DNA of 64,000 nt from Achatina immaculata. Lineage: Eukaryota; Mollusca; Gastropoda; Stylommatophora; Achatinidae. The notes under the pieces are model-generated. The model searched no databases. It saw nothing but the letters and a program-made list of their open reading frames with translations, and was not told the origin of the DNA. The translations under genes were made by a program, and so were the position numbers. Shown in pieces: positions 1 to 11,840 of this stretch. Position 1 is the stretch's first letter. Every line of letters starts with the position of its first letter. The stretch spans positions 6,706,812 through 6,770,811 of the forward strand of contig CM019714.1 of the NCBI GenBank assembly GCA_009760885.1. The letters run 5' to 3'.

Positions 1-114
1 ATCCTTGACAACAAAATTCTACTAAACATACTGAATAATATATAACAACTCCAAGTCTGGTTAATTTGAATAAGTCAAATTAGAGCACGCACAATCGCAT
101 TTATTAGGCTCTGT

Positions 115-632
115 AGCACATGTCACAGGCAACGCACGATAACACATGCTTCCCAGCTAACGCATGATACTACATGCTTTCTTCTCGACAAGGCATGATA
201 CTACATGACACCTTCACGACAACGCATGTTACTATATGCCTCCTTCACGACAACACATGATACTACATGCTTTCTTCTCGACAAGGCATGATACTACATG
301 CTTTCTTCACGACAAGGCATGATACTACATGACACCTTCACGACAAGGCATGATACTACATGACACCTTCACGACAAGGCATGATACTACATGCTTTCTT
401 CACGACAAGGCATGATACTACATGCTTTCTTCACGACAAGGTTTGATACTACATGACACCTTCACGACAAGGCATGTTACTATATGCCTCCTTCACGACA
501 AGGCATGTTACTATATGCCTCCTTCACGACAAGGCATGATACCATACGCCTCCTTCACGACAAGGCATGATACCATACGCCTCCTTCACGACAAGGCATG
601 ATACCATACGCCTCCTTCACGCATGAATCCAC
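115..632. repeat. 31-bp minisatellite
   Basis: About 16 tandem copies of a 31-bp unit built around 'gacaaggcatgatactacat', with two main spacer variants (ctttcttcac and acaccttcac). Copies diverge most at the two edges, which is typical of a minisatellite. No protein is encoded. Confidence 0.9.
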
Positions 633-1439
633 ATGCGAGAGCTTGGAACAACGCATAGCATATTCCACAATCAACGAACAACAATGCATGGATCTACATG
701 CATATAACCACAATACCTGATAACCACATGCACTGGAAAAGAATAGTTAACCACTTATTCCCGAAATGTTTGCAGCCGCATCTGAACGTTATATGATAAC
801 CCATTAAAGACAATTATCCTGGCTGAAGACCTGGGAATAGAGTATTACAGAAAACTGGAAACTCTACACGTCCTCTCTTTCAAGATGTAAATTAAAAAAA
901 CAGATTGCAGAAAATAGAATAAAACAGTCTATTACCGAAAAAAATACTATTCAGGTATGTTGATGAAAAAAAGCAACAAAGAAACAAATACAACTTTATC
1001 AGCATTTATAAGATATTCTAGACCGAACATATCAAGAAAAAAATAGAACTTTATCACGATTTATACAATTTTCTAGACCGTACATATCCAGAAAAAAATT
1101 AATAGTTTTACCGTACAGGCAGATCGTATAGTGTGCTCAATGACAGGTGATAAAAGCCTTGAGTTGTGTGTTATTACACACAAGTTTATCTACAGCACAA
1201 GACGTACAGAACGTTTGTGCGGATTATTTGTTGTTTATCTGCTGTCATTTAGTTTCATTTTGACACCGTGCACACACATAAACAGAGCACACACACACAC
1301 AGACACACGCACAGAGACAGACAGACAAATGTCCGCTCTATTTCATATCTTCTCTCTACTCAGAGTGTAGGCGTGGCGCCTTAAACAGAATCTCGAGGCA
1401 TACAAATTCCTGGCCGTCTGTTCTGATTTGCTCTCAGCT
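633..1439. other. AT-rich stretch without a recognisable gene
   Basis: AT-rich DNA with poly-A runs. A diverged direct duplication of about 50 bp is seen near 1015-1105 (shared core 'tttatacaattttctagacc'-like). A CA-rich run lies at 1270-1325. The short open frame here has no recognisable protein features. Confidence 0.6.
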
Positions 1440-1557
1440 ACTCCTCCCCACAGCCCTCCCCCACAGCCCTCCTCCCCACAGCCCTCCTCCCCAAGCCCTC
1501 TTCCCCACAGCCCTCCTCCCCACAGCCCTCCTCCCCACAGCCCTGCTACCCGCCCCC
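1440..1557. repeat. CCTCCCCACAGCC short tandem repeat
   Basis: Pyrimidine-rich tandem repeat with a unit of about 15 bp (ccccacagccctcct), about 8 copies. It is strand-asymmetric, almost free of G on the plus strand. Confidence 0.85.
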
Positions 1558-2149
1558 TGACTGAATATACCTGTGCTTAAATAATAGCCCCTACCACATT
1601 AAAGGCAGCTTAGATTGCCATCTTGATATAGCGTATACAGTTTCTAGACCACGGATTCAGATAGGCTGAGTAACGTGCAGGCGAAAGGAACAATGCATGG
1701 AAAAACACAATTTTATTTTAAAAAAACGAACGCAAAAATGATTTTTATTACTTCTAAAACTGCTGTTTTATGCCATGAGTGTAGAGATATTGAGAGATAT
1801 ATGGAGCAGCTAAAAAATAATAGAGATGAGGTGAGAAGAAACGTCAGAAACTAGGCAATGAGATGAGCATGTAGAAATGTAATACTGAAGCAAACCAATA
1901 TTTCGGCAGTATGACTTTTTCAGGAAAGACAAAAATAGCGAAACAACAAGTAAACACAAAAATAGCACTTGGCTGGCGGAGATACACAAGGTTAGAAGTA
2001 ATGCGTTACTGTCACGTTACTGTCACATTACTGTCACTTGATTGACGTCCTAACGAAGACGCTCATCCCCTATTTTGACACTCCTTCTCATCTTCTTTCA
2101 AATATTTCTTTGCAAAAACTGCACCATATACCTCTCAATGTCTCTGCTA
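1558..2149. other. Unassigned non-coding stretch
   Basis: No gene is recognised. A 30-bp segment near 1950-1982 (aacacaaaaatagcacttgg) resembles 40820-40850, which lies just inside P450 intron 1. This may be a further trace of the segmental duplication or a dispersed repeat. Confidence 0.4.
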
Positions 2150-2397
2150 GCACTATTTTACTTCAGTCTCTAACTCAGTCTCTAACTCATCTATCTTTTA
2201 TTATCTACTCTCACTGTCTCTGCTAGTGCCAGTTTTACTTCAGTCTCTAACTTATCTATCTGTTATTATCTACTCTCACTGTCTCTACTAGTGCCAGTTT
2301 TACTTCAGTCTCTAACTTATCTATCTGTTATTATCTACTCTCACTGTCTCTGCTAGTGCCAGTTTTACTTCAGTCTCTAACTCATGTATCGTTTATT
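2150..2397. repeat. 65-bp minisatellite
   Basis: About 3.5 copies of a 65-bp unit starting 'gtgccagttttacttcagtc'. The middle copies are nearly identical and the first is diverged. Confidence 0.85.
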
Positions 2398-3419
2398 ATC
2401 TCCTAGACAAGAATGTGTGGGTCCACAGTCTACAGTCAAGATGTAGAAGAGTTTAATGTATTTCCCAGTCACAGTGTAATATCAAGCTAGTATTACGTCA
2501 AGATCCCGGTAGTAAAAAGTCAAAAAGAAAGAATCTTCAGGATTAAAGTCATCAAAGATTAAAAGGTTCAGAGTTTGAAAATCAGACTCCGGGTTCATGG
2601 CATTCAGGACAGCCTCAGGTATACTCTGCCGCATGCCATAGCATCCATCCAAGAGTATGTTTCCTAATATTCCTACCAGCACCCTTAATGTGTTCTAGAT
2701 CAGCAGTCATTTCACAACTATATTGTTCTTCCATTCCTGTTCTTCATTTTCCCGCAGTCTTTTCCAGTGCGACTTTAGCAATGTCACCCTTGTCCACTCT
2801 GTCTGCCATTTATTTCAGCATGTCCAGCAAGTCTGTCTGCCACTTACTGCCATGTACTCCCGCATGCCCTGGACAATTAAGCCAAGTTAGGCTCGTTACA
2901 GTTGACTAATTTAACATTCTTTTCAAAGCAATTTTTTCCTCAGTCTTATGAATGTGAATCCGTCACAATGACGCCATGAACTACGTCATGGGCAACCAAC
3001 CATTCCATTGCGGCTGACACAGACTCCGTTACCACACACACGCTTGATGTGCTGACTTCAAAGGCTCTCGAACTCTGTGAAGCAACTACTCTTCCACTGC
3101 ACTAGACAGCAAAACTCCAACCACTTCTGCTTTTCCGAGACACTGAACCATCAGTGTCGGAAGACCCGTAGTGACGTTGCATGAGATCTTGAACCCAAGA
3201 TTCAACTTTCCCATGTGCCCAGTCTCGATATTCGTGGCACTTCTTTATGTAACCTTTGTTAGCTGAGGTCGGTCCTGTACCTGTAACCAAACACCGCCTT
3301 TAGGCACTTCATGTAGATGTCACACTGACATTGTTGTATCCTCAGCCTCAGCTATCCATGATATGTCACATTTTATCTGTGTATTATTTATATTGTGTGT
3401 TCGTGTGATTGCTTCTTTA
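2398..3419. other. Unassigned stretch, no supported gene
   Basis: Short open frames occur on both strands (for example minus 2482-2682), but none shows a motif, signal peptide or membrane segment that I recognise. No tandem array is visible. Confidence 0.5.
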
Positions 3420-3565
3420 CTCTCTAACTCTCATTAACAAGTGCTGGATGACTGAATGAGTGAAAGCTGTACGGTGAAGGGCAGAATGTTATTTGGGTTG
3501 CGTGCCCAATTCTTAACATTTTGAAAATAAAATATGTTCGCTCGTTCATCTGCCCTTCATCGACC
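3420..3565 (+). mobile_element. 3' tail of the Jockey/CR1-like LINE family
   Basis: The segment shares the 3' UTR of the LINE at 5430-6470: the 'gagtgaaagctgta', 'gaagggcagaatgtta' and 'ttgaaaataaaatatgttcg' blocks in the same order, ending in a TTCG-type terminal repeat. Only the last ~130 bp are present, so this is a heavily 5'-truncated insertion. Confidence 0.75.
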
Positions 3566-3724
3566 AGTGCTCCGTATACAGAGGATGTCCCTTAATATCA
3601 GCAACCCTGATATAATTTTTAACCTGAGCATACTTGTGTTTTGACCTCGTTCTCAGAATATCAAGCCGAAAGCCTGTGGCTGCCACTGGAGTATCCTTTG
3701 TTTAGTTCCCTTACTGTAAAGTCA

Positions 3725-3965
3725 TCAAAACAGTTCATCATCAAAACATTTTATCTTAAGATACTCTACCATCAAAACATTCTATCTTGAGGACAATCTG
3801 TCATCAAGACAATCTTGCACCAAAACATTCTATCATCAAGACAATCTAGCGTCACGAAAATGCATCATCAATACAATGTATAATCAAGACAATCTAACGG
3901 CATGACAATCTATCGTCGAGACAAACTATCAAAAAGACAATCCACATTTGAATGCGTCAAGACAA
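3725..3965. repeat. Degenerate short tandem repeat (caagacaatctatcatc type)
   Basis: About ten imperfect copies of a unit of roughly 17-34 bp rich in 'atcaagacaatcta' and 'atcaaaacattct'. It appears to be an old, decayed minisatellite. Confidence 0.6.
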
Positions 3966-4445
3966 AATCAGAAATAATTTCAGACGTTAAGTAAGGAGTG
4001 ATCGAGCTAACCCACGACGTATGACATCTCACGGGAGATTACTCCTAAAATTCAATGGCGGGAAAGCATAGCCGTTCCAGAATGGTTGAATGGGATCACT
4101 GTAAATCACCATTATCCGCTGTCAGCGCCCACTGAAAGCCCATGCCTGCAGGCGGTACTTTCCTTCCTTCTAGTTCCCAGGACCTGACTTTCAGCTTCCT
4201 GTTTTCTTGTGTCTGTCGTCTTGTGTCTGCGTCTGTATTCCCAGCCATTCTCTTAGCATAATCTAAGGGAGTAAGTCTGTGGACTTTATGTATTACATAT
4301 CTTTGGTATTATATACATTTGTATTACACATCTTTCGTACTATATTAGTTTTGAGTTTTCAAAAGTCGAAGAAATAGAGACGTAGCCTGTTTGAAACATT
4401 CTTTATTTCATCACTCATCTTTCATTTTCTTACCTCACATTCGAC

Positions 4446-4550
4446 TTAGTACAAGAAACAAATTACACAAAGAACATATCTCAGAATGTAAAATAAGACT
4501 ATTGCATTCACGAATATCAGGTAATTAACTACAGGGAATATAACTAACAT
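4446..4550 (-). pseudogene. Truncated duplicate of cytochrome P450 exon 1
   Basis: The 34 codons from an ATG at 4550-4548 encode a hydrophobic anchor (NYLIFVNAIVLFYILRYVLC) nearly identical to the N-terminal anchor of the P450 exon 1 at 40887-41107. Homology stops after 'VICFLY', where the intact copy continues into the Pro-rich hinge. Here the frame reads TAC TAA instead, so the duplication breakpoint lies inside the exon. This copy has ATG where the intact copy has ATT. No other P450 exon is seen at lower coordinates, so this fragment is almost certainly non-functional. Confidence 0.75.
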
Positions 4551-5279
4551 AACGAAACCATTACGCTGGGCGGCCACTGCAGCCAGTCTTTCCTGAGTAG
4601 AAGACAACGGATTAGAGAGAATAATAAATGAGGTAAACTTTTGTTTAGTGTCACAAGTTCTCATTTCTTTTGTTCTCCTTTTTTTACATCAATAAAGATG
4701 GTATTTAAGTGAGTACAAGAATATATTTTTTGTTCACCATAATTTCCGGCCACACCTCCAAGAGTTGATGAGATCTATTAGTATCACACTTATTTGTCAT
4801 TATCAGAGTCATCCATCGTTATCAAATTCATTAATTCATATATAGGTATCATATTTGTCAATCATTATTCCATTCATCTGTAAGTATCACATTCATTCAT
4901 CGGTGTCATATTTGTCCATCATTATTCCATTCATCTGTAAGTATCACATTCATTCATTACTATCACGTTCATGCCTGATTATCACATTCAGGTGCGTTTA
5001 GTTTTTGTTGTTGCTGCTCAAGTTGACTTTGTCAGGGAGACAAGTCGGTAGAGGATGGTCCAAGGAGATGTCTTTCTCTCTGACTGACAGATAGTAATTT
5101 GTAGACTCTCCCCTTCCTGCGATATCTTTTCACCGAGGACCAACATTTCACATCTGTGGTTAGAGTAGACAAATATTATGGTTGTCAGGTAATAGGTCTT
5201 ACCAATCTCCTTGCATCGATGGCATCTCCATCGGCGCCATTTATGCTTGCAACTTCGTCATTAAAGACGGCCTCTTTGT

Positions 5280-6835
5280 TATTGTATTGTTATGTCTTAC
5301 TGTTTCCTCTTGTTATACGAATATATTGTTACGTCTTACTATTTCTTCTTGTTATGTATTGTTATGTCTTACTATTTCCTCTTGTTATACCAGTATATTT
5401 TTATGTCTTACTGTTTCTTCTTGAAATATGCAGTCTAATTAACTGGAGCAATAACAACAAAATAATTATAAACACCAGCAAAACAAAATCCATGATCATT
5501 ACAACAAGACAGAAACTAACAAATTCACGAACAACACTACAGCTCCATGCTGGAACTTCACAGATAGAGAATGTTAGTGAACATAAAACTCTAGGTCTCA
5601 TGATTGACCACCACCTCAGCTGGAATCATCATGTAGACAATCTAACCAAACTCATTGCACAAAAAGTTTACCATTTTACTAAAATGAAACATTTTCTTGA
5701 CATAGACACCAGAAAATGATACTACATATCACCGATACAAACACACTTGGACTAGTGCTCCACAGTCTGGGATGGTTGTTCCATGTCAAACATAAAAATA
5801 CTTTATTCACTTCAAAAACGAGCAGTAAAGCCTATAGATGACAAACATGCAGCACGTATTACAAATAAGGACAAAAAACTTGATATTCTACCCCTCAAGA
5901 AGATATTTCTTTTCAACAAGGCCAAGTTAATTCCTAACATTCTATCGCACAATGTTCCACCCTACCTGTGGCCGTTGTTCAACCCAGCCCAGACCATAGT
6001 CAACGCTTAAGCAGTTGTATTCTCCCAAAACCAAGGCTTGACATGTTTAAAAAAGTTTCTCTTACTCTCCTGCTCCCCTTTAAAACGCCATACCAATTCA
6101 GGTAAAACTTATAAGTAATATTCGTTCTTATAACTTTAAACTGTGTCAACAAAGTATGGCTTGAGTGTCGTAATTTTTTTAACACTGCTTTTCTATAAAT
6201 TTGTTAGTTTTGAATGAATGTAAAAATGCAAGTTTATTTCATGTTGTTGCATAAATCAGAGTGTGGAGTGTATGGGCATGATATAAGTTTATTATTTATT
6301 TATGTGATCATTTAATATGTCTTCATGATCATTATGCTCATTAACAAATGCTGAATGACTGTGACTGAGTGAAAGCTGTATGATGAAGGGCAGAATGTTA
6401 GACGGGCCTGCGTGCCCACTTGTTAACCCTTTGAAAATAAAGTATGTTCGTTCGTTAGTTCGCTCTTTCTTGTTATACGAGTATACTGTTACGTCTTACT
6501 GCTTCTTCTTGTTATGTATTGTTATATCTTACTGCTTCTCCTTGTTATGTATTGTTATATCTTACTGCTTCTTCTTGTTATGTATTGTTATATCTTACTG
6601 CTTCTTCTTGTTATGTATTGTTATATCTTACTGCTTATTCTTGTTATGTATTGTTATATCTTACTACTTCTTCTTGTTATGTATTGTTATATCTTACTGC
6701 TTCTTCTTGTTATGTATTGTTATATCTTACTGCTTCTTCTTGTTATGTATTGTTATATCTTACTGCTTCTTCTTGTTATGTATTGTTATGTCTTACTGCT
6801 TCTTCTTGTTATGTATTGTTATGTCTTACCGAGGA
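5280..6835. repeat. 33-bp minisatellite, split by a LINE insertion
   Basis: Copies of a 33-bp unit (ttactgcttcttcttgttat...) lie at about 5280-5425 and resume at about 6470-6835 with ten nearly identical units. The LINE at 5430-6470 separates the two parts. Because the unit is a multiple of three, all three plus frames stay open, which explains the hydrophobic repetitive open frames here. They are not genes. Confidence 0.85.
5430..6470 (+). mobile_element. 5'-truncated Jockey/CR1-like LINE, family D
   Basis: The end of a reverse transcriptase can be read: INTSKTKSMIITTRQK, then 'HKTLGLMIDHHLSWNHHVDN', then 'ILYSLQKRAVKPIDDKHA' and 'LDILPLKKIFLFNKAKLI' (the palm/thumb end and C-terminal region of Jockey/CR1-type elements). 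Stops and a frameshift interrupt it near 5718-5783 and the reading ends at 6008. The 3' UTR follows and ends in GTTCG repeats at about 6450-6470. The same family is present on the minus strand at 28636-30345. The exact clade is not certain from motifs alone. The copy is dead. Confidence 0.8.
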
Positions 6836-7278
6836 TACTGACAAGTCGAAGAAAGTGCTTCATTGAACGCAGCGAGTATTTGAGCTTATTGTCCAGTAAC
6901 ATGTGAAATGATGGCAGGATAGGCTCGCTGCCTTACTTCAGGAAAATCTTAATATCGCATTTGAAGGTGCTTAAAGCCAGCTAAGCACAGATCATTTCTC
7001 CCTTGGTTTAAAGCTGCAACATTCTCCGCGGGAAAAAGGACTGAGAACACACTGAGCCTCAGCTGACACGGTCACACAAGACTAAATATCTTCACGCTCT
7101 GTCAATGATCCATGTATGTTGCTGGATAATGTTAATATAAGTTGTGACGTCTCGGCTGAGGAAATAGTCAGAAACTCATGAAATATTTTTTTTGTCAAAA
7201 TTCAGGAAGGAGAAAGAAGGTTGTCAAGGTTTTGTCAAGGTCATAACCTAGCGAGAACATGTGCATATTGAGGTAGAG

Positions 7279-7594
7279 CAGCGGTTTCCATCCTGTTCTT
7301 GAGTGTGACCCTAAACCAGTCACGGTACAATGTCTGCGACATAGAAAGAGGAAAAACAAATGTCTCGAAATTGAACAAAAATCCTTCAATGCTGGTATCG
7401 AGTATGTCTGTCGCCGTATTAATATTTCGATTTCAGAACATAAACTAGTGGGACTCCTATACAATCTTGTCATTTCTTTTTATTTCAACCTCCCCCCCCC
7501 CCTTTTCATAACATCTTCTCTTGACTGCAGTTTGATGCATTCTCTCACCTCCCCTAAATGTTGGACCAGGACGGGACCTAAGTTTGGGAAACAC
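7279..7594. mobile_element. Possible hAT-type non-autonomous element
   Basis: The left end 'cagcggtttcc' and right end 'gggaaacactg' form imperfect terminal inverted repeats of the CAG..CTG hAT type. I could not find a matching 8-bp target duplication, so the boundaries are uncertain. A C-homopolymer lies at 7491-7502. Confidence 0.35.
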
Positions 7595-7829
7595 TGATGT
7601 GGTGGGGTGGCACACCAACTACTGCGTGCAGTGCAAGTGCCACTTTTAGGACACATCAAGTCAACAACAATAAACAGCAGCTACAACAGCAACAACATGA
7701 ACAAACAGCAGCAACAACAGCAACAATAAAGCCAACAACAATCTCGCGAGAAACTTTTTTAATTTGGCGTCACCGAAGTTTTTTAAGTGTCTCTTTTGTG
7801 ATGACTCTTCAGTAAGTGATCATCAACCC

Positions 7830-8215
7830 TGTCTTACTGCTTCTTGATATTATTGCATTGTTATATCTTACTGTTTCTTGTTGTTATTGCATTGATAAGA
7901 CACTTACTGTTTCTTGTTGTTATTGCACTGTTATGTCTTACTGTTTTTAATTGTTATTGTATTGATAAGATTCTTCCTGTTTCTCATTGTTGATGTATTG
8001 TTATGTCTTAATGTTTCTTATTACTAGTGTATTGTTATGTGTTATTGTTTCTTATTGTTTCTGCATTTTTGTGCTTTACTGTTTCTTGTTGTTATTGTAT
8101 TACTATGTCTTACTGTTTCTTGTTGTTATTGTGTTACTATGTCCTACTGTTTTTCATTGTTATTATTTTATGTCCTAGTGTTTCTCATTCTTATTCTCCT
8201 GTTGTGTCCAGGTGG
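7830..8215. repeat. 34-bp minisatellite (copy 1 of a paralogous array)
   Basis: About 11 copies of a 34-bp unit containing 'ttactgtttcttgttgttat'. The corresponding position of the second segmental copy carries much larger 34-bp arrays (42200-44885), so the array pre-dates the duplication and expanded unequally. Confidence 0.85.
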
Positions 8216-8559
8216 TCCAAACTGATCGATTTGTTTTTCAATAACCGATTGATGTCACCGATCTAGACTCAATCTTTGCCCAAACTTGAGTCTGTTCTTA
8301 TTTTCACATGTGCCACCTTTCTTCTGTCACCTGTGGTTTTCCCTTTGAGCCAACTCTGTAGACAAATGCAGAAGATCCTTCTGTTATTCAGCTGTCAAAA
8401 GGTTATGTTAGTGTTAATGAGACAGTTCGCCAGTTGATCTTTCTCAGTTGTTTTAATAAACAGAAAATTCCTGTCTTATATTAACGAAGTAAAGCAGACA
8501 TGAGCAAGCCGGAGAATGGAACCATACCCGAACTGGCGAGATGTGACTTCCGTCCTTTT

Positions 8560-8695
8560 CGCGCTCTTATGATCACGTGATTTCCAGTTCAGAGAAAAGA
8601 TTCATTGTCTGACCCGGCTTCGAACCGGCAACATGTAGCTGGGCTCAGACCAGCCACTTGACCCAGGTTAAGCCTCCAGGGCATACTGTAAACTG
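8560..8695 (-). mobile_element. Possible tRNA-derived SINE fragment
   Basis: On the minus strand the sequence contains a perfect RNA polymerase III B box (GGTTCGAAGCC, near 8604-8620) preceded about 30-40 bp upstream by 'aagtggctggtctgagccc', an A-box-like stretch. No cloverleaf can be folded with confidence, so a SINE or tRNA relic is likelier than a tRNA gene. Confidence 0.35.
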
Positions 8696-9234
8696 ATCTC
8701 CGCCAAAATAACGTAAGTTAGTACTTTATATTTACAATATTTTTTTTTTACCAAAACCGTGTATTTAGAACATTTTGATCTTATCATGTTAGTTATTTTG
8801 TCCTATTTTTGTATGAGGTCAAGATCTCTTGTAGAAATAGTTTTCCAGCGTTATTTTGGCCATTCCGACTGAGCGTGATATTAATGAAGTGTTAATAATA
8901 TTTTTTTTATTACATCCACTTTAGATAATCATCTGGTGATTTAAATGAGGCTACAGATGCCAGTATTTGGTACCTTCATATATCAAAGATGGTGATATAG
9001 TTTCGTCTAAATGAGGATAGAGACCACCTGGGTGTCGAGATTAGTTGATTTTCTACTGTGCTTCAGGTACGTTCTTCTTTTAGCTAACTTTATCACATGT
9101 AAACTCTTTCTAACTTAAGACAGCACTGAAGTATTAAGATGTAAGATTTATTTAAGGGAATCTAAGGTAGTTTATTTATTTTCAACCTTCAGAACATTTC
9201 CTGCATAATCCACTTACCTGTCCTGGTGTCTCCG
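8696..9234. other. AT-rich stretch, nothing recognised
   Basis: AT-rich sequence with poly-T runs and no array, gene or transposon motif that I can support. Confidence 0.5.
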
Positions 9235-9480
9235 AGGAAGAGATCACTGTGTCTGGGTGGAGGAGATAACTGTGAACGCGTAGAAAAGATAACTAACTTT
9301 TTGAGGATAAGATTATTGTGTCTATGAAGAGGAGATAACTGTGAACGCGTAGAAAAGATAACTAACTTTTTGAGGATAAGATTATTGTGTCTATGAAGAG
9401 GAGATAACTGTGAACGCGTAGAAAAGATAACTAACTTTTTGAGGATAAGATTATTGTGTCTATGAAGAGGAGATAACTAT
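9235..9480. repeat. 68-bp minisatellite
   Basis: About 3.5 copies of a 68-bp unit (gaggataagattattgtgtc...). The inner copies are nearly identical and the first is diverged. Confidence 0.85.
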
Positions 9481-9989
9481 ATTTGCAGGAGGAGATCATT
9501 ATACAAAATGATTAGAAGCTGCCATTAGAAATGATCCAGAATTACGGGCAATAGCTACCTGCTTACACCAAGAGTTTCTGGACAAACAGAGGACAGTTCT
9601 GTCCTAATAAAGCCTGTTATCCATCGGAACGATCCTTTGTATTTTATATATTTGATTTTATTATGTCTGTGGTGGAACGGAGAGGACAAGAGACAAGAGT
9701 CTGCACTGGGGCATGACACTGGCTGGGACAAAAGACTGAACACTTCAGTTTCTTTAGTAAAGGTTAGGCAACGGACACAGTAGGTCAAAATCTGCTTCTT
9801 CTTCAAGAAGTCATAAGTAACCTCGTCCTACTACTTATTCTGTCTACGAAGCTCTACAATCATGATAAAAGCGTGCAAAATATTTGGCAATTCTTGCTTC
9901 CACTCTGCAAAACTCTGACATAGTGTCTTAGTACAAGTTTTTTTTTTCTGAAAGTGCATTCCCTCAAACTTGCCATCCCAAAAGGGTGA

Positions 9990-10225
9990 AGGAAGGTTCT
10001 TTTTCTTATACCCTTCCCGTGCCGTTAAACGTCACATAGGGCCCGTAAGGTAGTTCGCCAATTTGTCCTGTCTTCGGCGAGTCTTTCAACCTCATCAAGG
10101 GATTTTATGCCTGCTAATTTGGCCTCTCTTAAAAAGCGTCCTCTTCAGAGTTTCACGCGGTCTGCCTCTTTTTCTTTGGCCTGTTGTTTTCCACTTGATA
10201 GCTCGCAGAGAGGAAGGTTCACACT
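9990..10225 (-). mobile_element. 3' end of an RTE-like LINE
   Basis: The minus strand reads a typical RTE/BovB-like C-terminus: GQRKRGRPRETLKRT, then after a frameshift LAGIKSLDEVERLAEDRTNW and RTTLRALCDV followed by a stop. Only the last ~70 codons remain, so it is a 5'-truncated dead copy. It differs in sequence from the other RTE families in the window. Confidence 0.7.
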
Positions 10226-10409
10226 AGGCAAATCTGATTTATTCAGCGCGAAATATTTTGAAATGTAAGGACCAAATTTGTTTGAATATAAGGCTTGCCT
10301 CAGAAAAGGAGGCATGGAAAATTAAGCAAAAACAAAATAAAGAAGACAAAACGGGATGTGAATAATCAAGAAATATTTGTAACAATTTATTTACCTGAAC
10401 AAGCCATTT

Positions 10410-10800
10410 CAATACTTCCATACCTGTTTTACCCATCTATGTACCTACCTATTTACCTACTTATTATAACTACCTACGTACCATACCCACCTACCTCTCC
10501 ACCTTCCAAGCGACCTACTGACATACCTAACTATCTGGCTACCTGAATATCAATTTACCTATCGAGTAATATGCCCGCCTACCTACTTACATATGTACTT
10601 TCCAACTACTTACCCATCTACCTGCAGACATAGCTACCTACCTTTTAAATCAAATACTCATTCACGTATTTAATTACCTATAATTTCATTTATACACTCA
10701 GTCACTCACTCAGTCACTCACTCACTCGTCTGTCCATCCATCCATCTGACCACCTGTCTACTGTGTTAGCCAGACCTATCAAGTACTTTTCTACCTAACC
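10410..10800. repeat. ACCT/ATCC-rich degenerate simple repeat
   Basis: Dense 'cctacctac', 'ttacctac' and 'tccatcca' motifs without a fixed period, with an 'actcactcag' patch near 10697-10730. This is a decayed tetranucleotide-type tract. Confidence 0.7.
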
Positions 10801-10866
10801 TGCTAACCTGGTTCTCTGTACATCGATCTTCCAAGTTTTTCTGTTGATTATGTCAACATTTTAAAA

Positions 10867-11072
10867 CAGCGGTTTTAAATCTGGGTCCACGGGTCTCAAA
10901 GGGTCCACCGAGGAATTGTTGTGGATCCACGGATCAGAAAATGGATTGGATCAAGTAGAATATATCTTAGTATCATCTGAGTTCTATTTATTATTTTATT
11001 TTTAGTGAAGAGCCCACAGATACTTTCAGCCCGAAAAGAGGGTCCACGGCCAAATAAAGTTGAGAACCACTG
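10867..11072. mobile_element. hAT-type MITE with perfect 8-bp target duplication
   Basis: The 206-bp element has imperfect terminal inverted repeats (CAGCGGTTTTAAA at the left, TTGAGAACCACTG at the right) and is flanked by an exact 8-bp target site duplication, ttttaaaa, at 10859-10866 and 11073-11080. This is the signature of a hAT-superfamily non-autonomous element. It has no coding capacity. Confidence 0.85.
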
Positions 11073-11219
11073 TTTTAAAAAACCCAGAATGAACAAGACT
11101 AAACTGACACAAGTTTCTCGAGTATGTTTCTGGCATTTTCATATTCTCCTACAAACAAAAATCAAGAAGCTGTTGGTGTTCCTGATGCGAAAAACTTGTG
11201 AATGTAATCCTCGCTCCCC

Positions 11220-11221
<2 letters not shown>

Positions 11222-11296
<75 letters not shown>

Positions 11297-11297
11297 A
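11222..11297. repeat. (CT)n(AT)n(AC)n compound microsatellite
   Basis: A pure CT run at about 11222-11266 is followed by an AT run and a short AC run. It creates false Ser-Leu and Arg-Glu open frames on both strands. Confidence 0.95.
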
Positions 11298-11729
11298 TTA
11301 TTCTCACCCTAAAAGTAACACAGTTATTGAGGATGTTTCGCCAGGCTGTGAGAATATTTATTTCAGCCAGTTTCTGGTGTTTCATTTCTACTTTATTATA
11401 GTTGCTTCTTTACGACCGGGTCTTCCTTTCTGAGGCCAATCTTTTTTTTTTCCAGCAAAGTAATCTGTTGTTTCCACCCATCACAGTTTGTCTGTTCTTT
11501 ACAAATTCATATTTCTGAATTCTAGACTCTTCCACCAGCCATCTGATGTTGATGCTGAAAACAATGCACTTTTCTGTCATGAAAACAACATGGTTTGCTA
11601 TCATGAAAGAATATTCAATCATTCTTGCCCAGAAATTCACTTTTCACAATCCCAACAACTACTACAACTTTCATTAGTAGCTCATGATGACTTTGTTGTA
11701 TTTTTCTGAAATCTTTTAATTCACTTTCA

Positions 11730-11840
11730 GAAGTGATTAACTCTAAATATTGTTGCTACTTACAGAAGCCATTAACTCTAAATATTGTTGCTACTTACAG
11801 AAGCCATTAACTATAAATATTGTTGCTACTTACAGAAGTT
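11730..11840. repeat. 35-bp minisatellite
   Basis: Three copies of a 35-bp unit containing 'aactctaaatattgttgcta'. Confidence 0.85.

Noticed and set aside
115..632. Regular ~31-bp repeats that could suggest a CRISPR array
   Set aside because: Units are head to tail with no unique spacers between them, and the window is clearly eukaryotic. The same applies to the 34- and 46-bp arrays.
2482..2682. 66-codon minus frame (GNILLDGCYGMRQSIPEAVL)
   Set aside because: Composition is protein-like, but no motif, splice signal or family could be recognised; not enough to call an exon.
3102..3290. 62-codon minus frame
   Set aside because: No recognisable motif and no supporting signals.
6380..6906. Overlapping hydrophobic open frames (up to 153 codons) resembling membrane proteins
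   Set aside because: They are three frames of the same 33-bp minisatellite.
8560..8695. Candidate tRNA gene on the minus strand (perfect B box)
   Set aside because: No acceptor-stem pairing or cloverleaf could be folded; treated as a possible SINE relic.
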